A stretch of DNA of 64,000 nucleotides from JAHEME01 sp034435035 (GCA_034435035.1 DAOTXW010000062.1:89611-153610), one strand, 5' to 3'. Shown: positions 41,976 to 50,636, counted from the first letter of the stretch. Notes: a model not told the origin generated them from the sequence alone. Numbers and translations: made by a program.

Positions 41976-42533
41976 CTACAAACCCGCCGGGCTCTCTAAC
42001 CACGGCACACCCAGCCGGGTGAACTTATCGAGGAACAGCGCCAGCTGGCGTTCCAACTGCTCCGCGGTCGAAAACGCCCAGATCTGATCCTCGCCGTCGT
42101 GCTCCAGGACGTAAGCATCCCGGCTGGAAACCCGGGTATGTAGACGGCCCTGCCAGCCCGGGACGACCTGCTGGGTAGAGGGGTCGATGATCTTGAAACG
42201 ATCCAGGTTAATTGTGTAGCGATGGACAACGTTGCCCGGCAGGATGGTGGCCCATTCGCCATGCTCGAAGTGCACCCGGGCGATCACATCCGATCGAAGG
42301 TAGCGGATGAAGCGCACATTGGCCAGATAGGTGTCAAAAGTGCGATCCACCCGATCCTGAAGCTTCACCATCACGTCGCTGCTCTTCAATATATAGCCCA
42401 GCGCGGCCAGCGGCTGTTCGAGCGCAGCCGCGATAGGCATATTGAAGCTTTGCTGAAGGGCGGCAACGTCGGGGGGATCATCCGGCAGCGGGTTGTGAGG
42501 CAGCTGCCATATATAGTCATTGATGCGCGTCAT
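41976..42533 (-). CDS. Conserved hypothetical protein (185 aa)
   Basis: I do not recognise this protein. It is soluble and mixed alpha/beta, with no signal peptide, starting MTRINDYIWQLPHNPLPDDP. Strands such as VIARVHFEHGEWATIL and WQGRLHTRVSSRDAYVLEHDGEDQIWAF are followed by a C-terminal helix ending in FLDKFTRLGVPWLE. Its start is 9 bases after the dioxygenase stop, making it the last gene of the formate dehydrogenase accessory operon. Function unknown. Confidence 0.7.
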   Translation of the reverse strand: MTRINDYIWQLPHNPLPDDPPDVAALQQSFNMPIAAALEQPLAALGYILKSSDVMVKLQDRVDRTFDTYLANVRFIRYLRSDVIARVHFEHGEWATILPGNVVHRYTINLDRFKIIDPSTQQVVPGWQGRLHTRVSSRDAYVLEHDGEDQIWAFSTAEQLERQLALFLDKFTRLGVPWLESPAGL

Positions 42534-42542
42534 CTACCTTCC

Positions 42543-43130
42543 TCATCGGCGTGTCAGTACAATTGTAAACTCCCCGGAGAACGCCCCATCCCCTTCGGCC
42601 AGCCGCAGCACCCGCGGCGAATCATCGGCGGTGATGCCGCCCAGTGCGGGGTCGCCCTCAATGTACAGCTGGGTTGTCAGCGGCGTTGCGTCCGGATGGC
42701 TCACCTTCAGGTGAATATGCGACGGCCTGCCAGCGTAAGGCGGGGGAACAATCGTCTGGAAGCGATAACTTCCGGCCTCGTCCGTCTCGATCCGGCCCCG
42801 ATAGTCAAAAGTATCGGCGGTGCTGTACTCGCCGTTTACGCCCGCCTGCCAGACATCGATCACGGCCCCGTTCAGCGGCACGCATCCCTGCGCGCCGGCC
42901 AGGTAGACTGTCCCGGTGAGGGTCAGCACATCGCCCCCGGCGTTGTCGGGCGCGATATGTTCACGGAAGGGCGCATCCTCCAGGAAGAAAGGGCCTTCCA
43001 TGTCGGCTTCGGTCGGGAGGCAGCTCACCACCGGCACGCCGGCATCGCTTCGGGGTGCCAGCGCGTCAGTGCAGGCGGCCAGCGAAGCAGCCAGCGCTGC
43101 AAGGATCAGGGATCGCCCTGGGCGCATCAT
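42543..43130 (-). CDS. Secreted intradiol ring-cleavage dioxygenase-like lipoprotein
   Basis: The 195-residue protein starts with a signal whose lipobox (LAAC) gives Cys20. The domain matches the protocatechuate 3,4-dioxygenase family: GAVIDVWQAGVNGEYST, RGRIETDEAGSYRFQTI, and PPYAGRPSHIHLKV. Expected Fe(III) ligands are Tyr102, Tyr132, His138 and His140. This family cleaves catechols between the hydroxyls. Its ATG overlaps the stop of the ferredoxin-like gene by 4 bases (ATGA), an unusual coupling. A catechol substrate is not evident. Confidence 0.85.
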   Translation of the reverse strand: MMRPGRSLILAALAASLAACTDALAPRSDAGVPVVSCLPTEADMEGPFFLEDAPFREHIAPDNAGGDVLTLTGTVYLAGAQGCVPLNGAVIDVWQAGVNGEYSTADTFDYRGRIETDEAGSYRFQTIVPPPYAGRPSHIHLKVSHPDATPLTTQLYIEGDPALGGITADDSPRVLRLAEGDGAFSGEFTIVLTRR

Positions 43131-43849
43131 GACTCTGCGACGTCCAGAGTTGTGTCTTTGCGGCGCTTGCCGCGCCGGGTCATCTGCCGGATCCGGTCAA
43201 GGTCAAAGCCCTGCTCCAGTCCCCATTCGATCTTTGGCTTGAGGGCGCCGGTCGGGCAGACTCCCACACATTGGCCGCAGAACACGCAGGTAGTATCCGG
43301 CATCGGCAGATCCTGAAAGGTTGCGATGTGGGAGTGGAAGCCGCGCTCACCGAAGTTCAGCGCAAAGGCGAACTGGCCATCATCAGCGCATATTTGCACG
43401 CAGCGCCAGCACATCACGCACTGGGAGTAATCGCGGATGTAAAAGGGGTTGTCATCCTTGACCTCGAACTCGCGGCGTGCGCCTTCTGCAAAGCGCTCCC
43501 GATCGGCCTGGCAGCTGTCCAGCAGAGCCTGTATATCCGGCGCTTCACTCAGATCGACCGCCGAGTTGAGCATTTCCAGGATCGTGCGGCGGCTGCGGAC
43601 GGCGCGTTCGCTGGCGGTCTGGACTTCCATATCCGGCCCGCACTCGGCCACGCAGGCAGCTGCGAGCACCCGCCCGCCTTTGACCTCAACGACGCAGGCG
43701 CGGCATACGGCCGGCGGAGTCAGCGCCTCATGATAGCAGATGTGCGGAATCTCGATACCAAGCTGCCGGGCCGCCTGTAGAATTGTAGTACCGCGCGGCA
43801 CAGTGATGCTCTGCCCATCGATGCTGAGCGTGAGGCTGTCATGGGACAT
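43127..43849 (-). CDS. Ferredoxin-like electron-transfer subunit (NuoG N-terminal/HoxU type)
   Basis: The 240-residue protein has a plant-type [2Fe-2S] domain (C38, C49, C52, C66), a His/Cys-containing segment, and two [4Fe-4S] motifs, CVMCWRCVQIC (about 143-153) and CVFCGQCVGVC (about 189-199). This order is that of HoxU and of the N-termini of NuoG and FdsA. It probably carries electrons between the separate formate dehydrogenase catalytic subunit and the NuoEF diaphorase. It overlaps fdhD by 11 bases and the dioxygenase by 4. Confidence 0.92.
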   Translation of the reverse strand: MSHDSLTLSIDGQSITVPRGTTILQAARQLGIEIPHICYHEALTPPAVCRACVVEVKGGRVLAAACVAECGPDMEVQTASERAVRSRRTILEMLNSAVDLSEAPDIQALLDSCQADRERFAEGARREFEVKDDNPFYIRDYSQCVMCWRCVQICADDGQFAFALNFGERGFHSHIATFQDLPMPDTTCVFCGQCVGVCPTGALKPKIEWGLEQGFDLDRIRQMTRRGKRRKDTTLDVAES

Positions 43850-44711
43850 CGGCGGTATCCTCCCTCATCCATTCGCGGGTCGGGACAGCGGGCGGGCGGT
43901 CATGCGTCAGGATGCGTTCCGGGTGTGTATACAGGTGCATGCTGTTCCGGCGCAGATACCCGATCAGGGTGATGTTCCACTCGTGCGCCAGCGCCACTGA
44001 CATGCTGGTCGGCGAAGTGCGCGAGCACACAATCGGCACCTGCATGCGCCGGGCCTTATTGATCATCTCTGAGCTGATACGCCCGGAAGTTACGATGATG
44101 CGATCCCGGGTGGGGACCTCCTGCAGCAGCGCCAGCCCTCGCAGCTTATCCAGCGTGTTGTGGCGGCCCACATCCTCGGCTACCAGAAGCGGCCCCTCCA
44201 GATCGTTCAGGGTGGAGGTGTGTACCCCGCGGGCCTGGCTGTAGAGGCGGGCAGCCCGGTTCAGCTGGCCCATTAGCTCCCACAGCTGCGCGGGGGTCGC
44301 CTGAAGATCGGATTGCAGCGGGGGGAAGGCGGAGCTCATATCCTCAAACGTCACACCCCCGCCGCACCCTGAAGTCATGATCAGGCGGCGCGGCAGTTCG
44401 ATGCCTGAGCGCGTCAGCCACACATCGACACATGCCCCGCTGGGGCACACATGCGTCGCCCGGATGTCTGCCAGCGAGTCGATCACGCCTTCGTTCGCCA
44501 GAAACCCGAGCGCGTGGGCTTCCTGCTGGCAGGGCGTGCTCATCACGGTAACGATTTCCTGCCCGTTGACAAAGAAGGTGATCAGACGCTCGTGAATCAC
44601 CGCGGCATGGATCGTCTCATGCCCCTGGCGGGTGATGATGGTGTAAGCTGTGCCCATGACGCCATCGAGGCACGGCTCCACTCCGCTGAGGGGGACGCTG
44701 TTATCCATCAT
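43839..44711 (-). CDS. fdhD: Formate dehydrogenase accessory sulfurtransferase FdhD
   Basis: The 290-residue protein shows FdhD motifs MSTPCQQEAHALGFLANEG, MTSGCGGGVTFED, VAEDVGRHNTLDKLRG, VTSGRISSEMINKA and CSRTSPTSMSVALA. FdhD transfers sulfur to the molybdenum cofactor, needed for formate dehydrogenase activity. The CxxC loop of E. coli FdhD is reduced to a single Cys (SGCGGG). It starts 19 bases after the diaphorase and overlaps the ferredoxin-like gene. Confidence 0.95.
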   Translation of the reverse strand: MMDNSVPLSGVEPCLDGVMGTAYTIITRQGHETIHAAVIHERLITFFVNGQEIVTVMSTPCQQEAHALGFLANEGVIDSLADIRATHVCPSGACVDVWLTRSGIELPRRLIMTSGCGGGVTFEDMSSAFPPLQSDLQATPAQLWELMGQLNRAARLYSQARGVHTSTLNDLEGPLLVAEDVGRHNTLDKLRGLALLQEVPTRDRIIVTSGRISSEMINKARRMQVPIVCSRTSPTSMSVALAHEWNITLIGYLRRNSMHLYTHPERILTHDRPPAVPTREWMREDTADVP

Positions 44712-44730
44712 GTGAAATTGCCTCGCGGAG

Positions 44731-46461
44731 TCACACCCCTGGCTCCATCAGATGAGGCCACAGTTTCAGTGCGCTCAGCACCGCCGAGGCGGCCGTCTGG
44801 CCGAGTCCGCAGATCGAGGCGTCGGTCATCGTCCAACCGATATCATGCAGTGCTGCCTGATCGCCCGGTCGCACTTGCCCGGCTGCCACCCGATCCAGGA
44901 TCTCCATCTGTCGCTGGGTGCCGAGCTGGCAGGGGTAGCACTTCCCACACGACTCGTGGGCGAAAAAGTGGGCTAGACCACGCAGCACCTGGCGCAGGTC
45001 CACCGTCTCATTAAACACCATTATCACGCCGGATCCCACGGGCGCGCCATGCCGCCGCAGATCCTCAAAGGTCAGCGGTGTATCCAGCTGATCAGGTGTC
45101 AGGAAGCTCCCTGCTGCGCCGCCCATCAGTACCGCCGCAGGAGACCCCGCGAAGCCGCCGCAGAACTCCTCGATCAGGTCCCGGAGCGTGATCCCGAATG
45201 GCACCTCGACCACGCCGGGGCGGTTGACATGGCCGCTGACGCAGAACAGCTTCAGCCCTACTGAGTCATGTGTCCCCCACTGGCGGAACCATGCGCCGCC
45301 GTTCAGCACAATATCAGGAATGGCTGCCAGCGTCTCGACGTTGTTGATAGCCGTGGGCTGTCCGAACAACCCCTGGGTGACAGGGAATGGGGGCTTGAGC
45401 CGGGGGAAGCCCCGTTTCCCTTCGATAGCCTCAAACAGGGCCGTCTCCTCCCCGCAGATGTAGGCTCCCGCTCCCCGCCGGATCTCGATGTCGAAGCTGA
45501 AAGCGCTGTCCAGCAGCCGTTCGCCCAGCAAACCGGCCTCGGTCATCCGGTCGATGGCCTCCTGCAGAATCGCTGTCGCCTGCGGATACTCCCCCCGGAT
45601 GAACAGGTATCCCTTCTGAGACCCAATCGCGTACCCGCACAGCAGCATCCCCTCCAGGATGCGGAAGGGGTCGCCTTCCATCAGCGCACGGTCTTTGAAT
45701 GTGCCCGGTTCACTCTCATCCGCATTGCAGACCACATAGCGCGGCTGCGCGGCGGCGCTGCGGGTGAAATGCCACTTCTGCCCGACGGGGAAAGCCGCGC
45801 CGCCGCGCCCTACCAATCCCGAGGCTCTGACTTCCTCGATCACCTGCTCGGGCGTCATGCTCTGCAGGGCCTTCTCCAGCGCCGAAAACGCATCATCCGC
45901 CCGGTGGGCAGGCAGATCGGTAGGCGACAGCCGGCCAATGCGACGGGTGAGGATACGCGGCTCCCCGGATACCTGTAGACCGGCGGGCCTGGCTGAGGCA
46001 GTCAGCAGGGCCGGAGCGTCCTCCACACCCACCCTGACAAACGCCTGATCATCGACCAGCGCGCCGGGAGCCTGATCGCACAGTCCCAGGCAGGTAGCCC
46101 GTTCAACGGTGATAGCCCCATCGCTGCGGGTCTCTCCAGGGTGTACCCCTGCCTGCCGGCAGGCAGCAATCAGTACCGCTTCTGCTCCGGCAACCGCACA
46201 GGCTGGATCGGTGCAGACTCGGACTATCCGCTGCCCCACCGGCTCCTGATAGAACATGGTATAGAACTGTACAACACCATGAATGTCGGCCAGGGGAACC
46301 CGCAGCGTGCGGCTGATCTCAACCAGAGCTGACTCCGGCAGGTAGCCATAGATCGCCTGTGTTTCGTGCAGCAGGGGAAGGAGATAGGTGCGGCCACCAT
46401 CGGGGTATCTTTCCAGCACAGGAGCCAGCCGGGAGAGATCGAGGTTGCCGTTGGTTGTCAT
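44731..46461 (-). CDS. Fused NuoE-NuoF diaphorase subunit
   Basis: ATG 46461 with AAGGGAG 5 bases upstream gives 576 residues. The N-terminal NuoE-like thioredoxin fold has [2Fe-2S] Cys83, Cys88, Cys124 and Cys128. The NuoF/HoxF part has LVGRGGAAFPVGQKW (FMN/NADH site), ADESEPGTFKDR, GAYICGEETALFEAIEG and the [4Fe-4S] ESCGKCYPCQLGT near the C-terminus. It passes electrons to NAD+ and is typical of NAD-dependent formate dehydrogenases (FdsGB-like) or bidirectional hydrogenases. No hydrogenase or complex I gene is nearby. First gene of the minus-strand operon. Confidence 0.94.
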   Translation of the reverse strand: MTTNGNLDLSRLAPVLERYPDGGRTYLLPLLHETQAIYGYLPESALVEISRTLRVPLADIHGVVQFYTMFYQEPVGQRIVRVCTDPACAVAGAEAVLIAACRQAGVHPGETRSDGAITVERATCLGLCDQAPGALVDDQAFVRVGVEDAPALLTASARPAGLQVSGEPRILTRRIGRLSPTDLPAHRADDAFSALEKALQSMTPEQVIEEVRASGLVGRGGAAFPVGQKWHFTRSAAAQPRYVVCNADESEPGTFKDRALMEGDPFRILEGMLLCGYAIGSQKGYLFIRGEYPQATAILQEAIDRMTEAGLLGERLLDSAFSFDIEIRRGAGAYICGEETALFEAIEGKRGFPRLKPPFPVTQGLFGQPTAINNVETLAAIPDIVLNGGAWFRQWGTHDSVGLKLFCVSGHVNRPGVVEVPFGITLRDLIEEFCGGFAGSPAAVLMGGAAGSFLTPDQLDTPLTFEDLRRHGAPVGSGVIMVFNETVDLRQVLRGLAHFFAHESCGKCYPCQLGTQRQMEILDRVAAGQVRPGDQAALHDIGWTMTDASICGLGQTAASAVLSALKLWPHLMEPGV

Positions 46462-46671
46462 GCTCACTCCCTTGTCATTGCAATTCGCGCAGTCAGTCTG
46501 GCCCCGATGCAAAGGCCGCCTGAAGTCCGGGGAAGGCTGAGCCGGCGGGATAAACCGGGCTCAGCATCTGCCTGTGTCAAGTGTACTTTCCGCCCGGGGC
46601 TCATGCAAGGGCGGGGGCTGGGTTTTGCGACCACTCCGGTTACAATCTGACACAGACGCGAGGAGATCCCC
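46462..46671. other. Divergent spacer between diaphorase and amidase genes
   Basis: This 210-base region should hold promoters for both directions. TTGACA is present on the minus strand (46575-46580) but no matching -10 at 16-18 bases. On the plus strand TACAAT (46641-46646) precedes the amidase gene without a clear -35. Confidence 0.4.
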
Positions 46672-48054
46672 ATGACCGATCATGCCCGCCTGACTGCCCT
46701 CACGATCGCGCACGCCGCCGGCCTGATCGCAGCCGGCGACCTCAGCCCACGCGAGCTGGTTGAAGCCTGTCTGGCTCGGATTGAACGGCTGAACCCTGCC
46801 CTCAACGCTTTTCTGTCGGTGATGGCGGATGAGGCCCTGCGCGAGGCTCGCCATGCCAGCGAAGCGCTGGCTCGCGGCGAGCACTGGGGGCCGCTGCACG
46901 GCATCCCGGTTGCCGTGAAGGATCTGATTGACGTGGCCGGGGAATTCACCACGGCAGGCAGCCTGCTGATGGGGCAGGCCCGTGCCGCTGACGATGCCGA
47001 TGTCGTGCGCCTGTTGAGGGCTGCCGGGGCGATCCTGATCGGCAAGACCAACCTGCATGAATTGGCCATCGGCGCCACCAGCGTGAACCCCCACTACGGC
47101 GCAGTCCACAACCCCTGGAACCTTGACTATAGTCCGGGGGGATCAAGCGGAGGGTCCGCGGCAGCCGTAGCGGGATGGTTGTGCCCTGCCGCGCTGGGCA
47201 CGGATACTGGCGGCTCAATTCGGGTGCCCTCGGCGCTCTGCGGACTCACCGGCATGCGCCCGGGCAGCGGCCGGGTCAGCCGGCGGGGCGTCCTGCCCAT
47301 GAGCTGGACTCTGGATACCGTTGGGCCGATCGCCCACACAGCCTATGATGTGGCCCTGATGCTGGATGTGCTGGATGGCCAGCCGGCAGCTCCTGCTCGC
47401 TGCCTCATGCATCTGACCGAGCCGGTGGGGGGGCTGCGGGTTGGTTTGCCCGTGGATGACTTCTTCTGGCGTGAAACGGACTATCAGGTTGTCGGGGCGG
47501 TCCGTCGAGCCGCTGAAGTCCTCAGCGATCTGGGCCTGCTGGTCGCTGAGGTGAGCCTGCCTGACGTGCAGCAGGCGCTCCAGGCCGCCAGCGTAATCAG
47601 CCTCGCGGATGCCGCGGCCTTTCATGAAGAACGGCTCGCCAGGCAGTCGCAAAGCCTTGGCGCTGATGTCCGGGCGCGTCTGGAATGGGGGGCTAATCGC
47701 AGCGGCCCGGAGTACGCCCGGGCGCGCCAGACCGGGCGTGAATGGCAGGCGCAGCTGCTCGCGCTCCTCCGTGAGAGTGTGGATATCCTGCTGGTGCCGA
47801 CCACTCCCGTAGCCGCGTATCCGCTCGCGCACAGCGAAGGGCTGGCTGCCGCGCGCGAGCTGCTGCGTTTCACCTACCCATTCAGCCTGAGTGGCTTACC
47901 GGCACTTAACCTGCCGTGCGGCCTCACCGATGACGGCTTCCCGATCGGGTGCCAGCTCATCGCGGCGGGGGAAAGCATGCTCACCCGCGTTGCTCATGCC
48001 TATCAGCAGGCCACAGGCTGGCATCTTCAACGGGCGCCCCTCGAAGAAGCGTAA
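46672..48054 (+). CDS. Amidase-signature family hydrolase (GatA-like)
   Basis: This 460-residue protein carries the Ser-cisSer-Lys triad of amidase-signature enzymes: Lys83 (VAVKDLID), Ser158 (GGSSGGSAAAVA) and Ser182 (DTGGSIRVPSA). GAGGAG precedes the ATG. GatB and GatC partners are absent from the window, and the C-terminal half (LPVDDFFWRETDY, LVPTTPVAAYPLAHSEG) is closer to stand-alone amidases, for example of the AtzF/indoleacetamide hydrolase group. It hydrolyses an amide bond; the substrate is unknown. Confidence 0.88.
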   Translation: MTDHARLTALTIAHAAGLIAAGDLSPRELVEACLARIERLNPALNAFLSVMADEALREARHASEALARGEHWGPLHGIPVAVKDLIDVAGEFTTAGSLLMGQARAADDADVVRLLRAAGAILIGKTNLHELAIGATSVNPHYGAVHNPWNLDYSPGGSSGGSAAAVAGWLCPAALGTDTGGSIRVPSALCGLTGMRPGSGRVSRRGVLPMSWTLDTVGPIAHTAYDVALMLDVLDGQPAAPARCLMHLTEPVGGLRVGLPVDDFFWRETDYQVVGAVRRAAEVLSDLGLLVAEVSLPDVQQALQAASVISLADAAAFHEERLARQSQSLGADVRARLEWGANRSGPEYARARQTGREWQAQLLALLRESVDILLVPTTPVAAYPLAHSEGLAAARELLRFTYPFSLSGLPALNLPCGLTDDGFPIGCQLIAAGESMLTRVAHAYQQATGWHLQRAPLEEA

Positions 48055-48077
48055 TTGCACACGCGGAACTCCTGGCT

Positions 48078-48287
48078 TCACTCCTGGCTCAGCACCAGCC
48101 AGGCCAGGAGGAAGGCAGCGCTCAGCGTGGCTGAGGTAAAGAAAAGCATCTTGGCGTAGAACAGCGCAGCCGATGGGATCACATCAAACCCCAGCAGTCC
48201 GCTGATCAGCGCGATCCCCAGCAGGGTCAGCCCGACTCCCCGGGCAGTGCGGACCCGTTTATCCCCCGGAGCAGATGGCGGTCGCAT
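48078..48287 (-). CDS. Small membrane protein with two predicted helices
   Basis: From ATG 48287 the product has 69 residues: a basic start (APGDKRVRTARG) and two hydrophobic segments (VGLTLLGIALISGLLGFDVI and MLFFTSATLSAAFLLAWLVL). No clear binding site is visible, and it overlaps the end of the upstream lipoprotein by 29 bases, so it would depend on coupling. The start is uncertain. Function unknown. Confidence 0.5.
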   Translation of the reverse strand: MRPPSAPGDKRVRTARGVGLTLLGIALISGLLGFDVIPSAALFYAKMLFFTSATLSAAFLLAWLVLSQE

Positions 48288-49341
48288 CGTCGATATAGCT
48301 GTCGTTGTGGGCAAAGGGCCACAGCCGCAGGTTCTCAAAGAAGATGGTTGTGCGCTCACCGGTTGCCGTGAACGTGAAGCTGATCTTGGCATACCGGTCG
48401 TAGTGCTTGTCTTCGTAGGTAAACTTACGGCTCTCCAGCAGACCCTGGTCGAAGGCGTTGCTGCCCCCCGAAAGGTCTACCTTGATCCGCCAGCTTGAGT
48501 TATCCCGATCGTCGGCAGTCGCGGTATCCGAAGTGAACGCCTGCCCATCCGTTCCCTGGGGGCCCGCAGCGCTCCAGCTCTGCACGTAGGCAGAGACTTC
48601 GCATACTTCGCCCGGCCTCGTCCGGATCGTCTGGAAGACGCCAGCCCGGCATACACGGAAGAAACAGAACCACTGCTGTGCGCTGCTTCCTCCGTGAATG
48701 CGGTTTGCAACGTCAGTCGGTTTGTATTCAGGGCGGCCCATCAACAGACCCGGATCGTTGTAGCCCGGGCGAGGAGGGCTCTGTGTATCGCGGCGCTCGG
48801 CGGGGCACTTGGCTTTCGTGTAAGGCTCATCGCAGTAGAAAGGCTCCCAGCCGTTATAGACGTTGACCTCGCCGAATATCACCGGGCGAGTGCTGCCTTC
48901 AAAGCCAGGGTTGTCAAAGCGATTGGCGCCCGTCGGCGCTGCGGTAGCAGTGGCGCCACCAGCAGTGGCTGTGGGCGCCGCGGTGGGCGCCGGTGGCGTA
49001 TAGTTCGGGTCGGATGTGGCCGTCGGAGGCGGCGTATTGGTGGGCGCCGGGCTGGGGCTCGCAGTGAGCGTTGGCGTGCCGGTGGCGGTTGCCGTCGGTG
49101 TCGGAGTTGGGGTTGCCGTGGCGGTCGCGGTCAGCGTCGGCGTGGCGGTATCGGTCGGTGTTTCAGTCAGCGCGATCTGCGTGGGGATAGGGGGCAGGGA
49201 GGCCATCGGATCGGCATCAAGCGACTGCGCGACAGGCCGCCCCGGCGTATTGCAGGCCAGAGCTGCCAGCAGCAGGATCAACGGGACCGGCATGCGGAGT
49301 CGCTGAAGTCCTGGGTAAGTCGGTAGGCGGAACGTGTGCAT
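48259..49341 (-). CDS. Thr/Pro-rich linker lipoprotein with C-terminal beta domain
   Basis: The 360-residue protein has a lipoprotein signal (PLILLLAALACNTP, Cys about 30). A long Thr/Ala/Pro repeat linker (about 58-137) is typical of surface proteins in Chloroflexota. The C-terminal domain (about 140-360; FDNPGFEGSTRPVIFGEVNVYNGWEPFY, FQTIRTRPGEVCEVSAYVQSW, FENLRLWPFAHND) resembles a carbohydrate-binding jelly-roll. It contains several Cys residues that may form disulfides outside the cell. Confidence 0.78.
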   Translation of the reverse strand: MHTFRLPTYPGLQRLRMPVPLILLLAALACNTPGRPVAQSLDADPMASLPPIPTQIALTETPTDTATPTLTATATATPTPTPTATATGTPTLTASPSPAPTNTPPPTATSDPNYTPPAPTAAPTATAGGATATAAPTGANRFDNPGFEGSTRPVIFGEVNVYNGWEPFYCDEPYTKAKCPAERRDTQSPPRPGYNDPGLLMGRPEYKPTDVANRIHGGSSAQQWFCFFRVCRAGVFQTIRTRPGEVCEVSAYVQSWSAAGPQGTDGQAFTSDTATADDRDNSSWRIKVDLSGGSNAFDQGLLESRKFTYEDKHYDRYAKISFTFTATGERTTIFFENLRLWPFAHNDSYIDDATAICSGG

Positions 49342-49367
49342 AGGGGGCTCTCCACGTCCGGCAGCGA

Positions 49368-49982
49368 TCAGGGAATGGAGTGTCGATCCACAGTGGCTGA
49401 TGTCGATTCCGGTGAACCGGCGGCATCATCGTCGGCAGCCGGGTTCATCTGGCTGTTGTCCTGATTCAATCCGCTCTGCTGTGCCGCAGCCGCGGCCTGC
49501 TCCCGGCGCTCGGCCCGCCATTGATCGATGAGCAGCAGGGCAACCCCGACGGTGATCGCATGATCCGCCAGGTTGGAGATATTGGAGAGTGTGGGCGAAA
49601 GCTGGATGTGAACGTAATCAACGACATGCCCCAGCAGGAGGCGATCAATCGCGTTGCTGAGCGCCCCACCGCTGATTAGAGCGATGCTCAGGCGCGACAG
49701 CCCGGCATGTGAGGGCAGACGCGGGTAGCTGACGATGAAGGCTGCGATGGTGATCAGCGCCAGCACCAGAAAGAAATCGGACGCAAAGGGGAACATCCCG
49801 AACGCTGCGCCAGTATTCTGGCTGCGCGTAACCCGTGCAATGGCCGCGATGGATGGGATCGGAGTCCAGGATTGGCCGTAAGCCAGCGTGGCAGTCACCC
49901 GCTGCTTGATCAACTGATCGATCGCCAGCACAGCGCCGCTTACGAGGATCAGCAGGCCCCACCTTTTGATAGTTTCACGCAT
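49368..49982 (-). CDS. lspA: Lipoprotein signal peptidase II
   Basis: The 204-residue protein has four hydrophobic helices. NTGAAFGMFP and the catalytic Asp pair, Asp113 (SNAIDRLLLGHVVDYV) and Asp140 (SNLADHAIT), match LspA. It cleaves prolipoprotein signals before the lipidated Cys, as needed for the lipoproteins encoded here. A disordered Gln/Ala/Ser-rich tail of about 45 residues extends beyond the normal family length. Confidence 0.95.
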   Translation of the reverse strand: MRETIKRWGLLILVSGAVLAIDQLIKQRVTATLAYGQSWTPIPSIAAIARVTRSQNTGAAFGMFPFASDFFLVLALITIAAFIVSYPRLPSHAGLSRLSIALISGGALSNAIDRLLLGHVVDYVHIQLSPTLSNISNLADHAITVGVALLLIDQWRAERREQAAAAAQQSGLNQDNSQMNPAADDDAAGSPESTSATVDRHSIP

Positions 49983-50075
49983 GATCAGTTCCGAATGTCC
50001 GAAGTTAGCGCAGCGCCCCGGCGGGCAGCGGCCTCGATAGAATAGCCCGTCCGGCTCCGAATTGCGAACACGCGA

Positions 50076-50519
50076 TCAACCCGGCTGCCGATCTTGCTCC
50101 AGACACGACTGGCAGAGGCCGAAGATCGCGTAGTGATCGATCTGCGGCAGAAAGCCGTATTCACCGCGGATGCGCTCGCGCAGGTTCATGAACAGCCGGT
50201 CATCGATCTCAATGGTGTGGCCGCAGTTCAGACAGATCAGGTGGTGGTGTGGTCGATCGCCTACCAGGGCAAATACATCGGCGCCCTGACCGAAGTTTGT
50301 GCGGGTGACGATGCGATTGTCGGCCAGCCACTGGAGGGTACGATAGACCGTCGCCTCATCTACCCGGATATCATGCTCGATCAGCCGTTTATGTACCTGC
50401 TCAGGAGTGATATGGCCGCTGGCTTCCTGCAGAACACGCAGTGTCCATCGACGAGGAAGGGTGATTCGATGGCCGCGTTCGCGCAGGCTGTTGATCAGGC
50501 TGTCAAAATCTGCTGGCAC
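50076..50519 (-). CDS. Fur-family metalloregulator
   Basis: The GTG at 50519 gives 147 residues. The DNA-binding winged helix (ITLPRRWTLRVLQEASGHITPEQVHKRL, DEATVYRTLQWLADNRIV) is followed by the dimerisation domain with HHHLICLNCGHTIEID and a second CxxC (CQSC) forming a structural zinc site. It could be Fur, Zur or PerR; the sequence alone does not decide. There is no metal transporter nearby. Confidence 0.93.
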   Translation of the reverse strand: MPADFDSLINSLRERGHRITLPRRWTLRVLQEASGHITPEQVHKRLIEHDIRVDEATVYRTLQWLADNRIVTRTNFGQGADVFALVGDRPHHHLICLNCGHTIEIDDRLFMNLRERIRGEYGFLPQIDHYAIFGLCQSCLEQDRQPG

Positions 50520-50574
50520 TATGCTACTCGGTCATTCCAGGATACCACCCATTTTAACACAGCGCGGGCAAAAC

Positions 50575-50616
50575 GACCGCGCCCTGCAGCATCGCCTGTG
50601 GGCGCAGGGCGCGGTC
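50575..50616 (-). terminator. Rho-independent terminator of clpC
   Basis: GACCGCGCCCTGC and GCAGGGCGCGGTC form a perfect 13-bp stem (50575-50587 with 50604-50616) beyond the clpC stop, followed on the minus strand by GTTTTG. Confidence 0.8.
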
Positions 50617-50636
50617 CGATGCACGGAGGTATCCCC

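Noticed and set aside
43127..46461. A bidirectional NiFe hydrogenase (Hox) or complex I locus
   Set aside because: The diaphorase and ferredoxin-like subunits would fit, but no hydrogenase large or small subunit and no Nuo membrane subunits are present. fdhD and two formate dehydrogenase catalytic genes point to formate dehydrogenase.
46575..46646. Full promoters in the diaphorase-amidase spacer
   Set aside because: TTGACA on the minus strand and TACAAT on the plus strand each lack a partner box at normal spacing.
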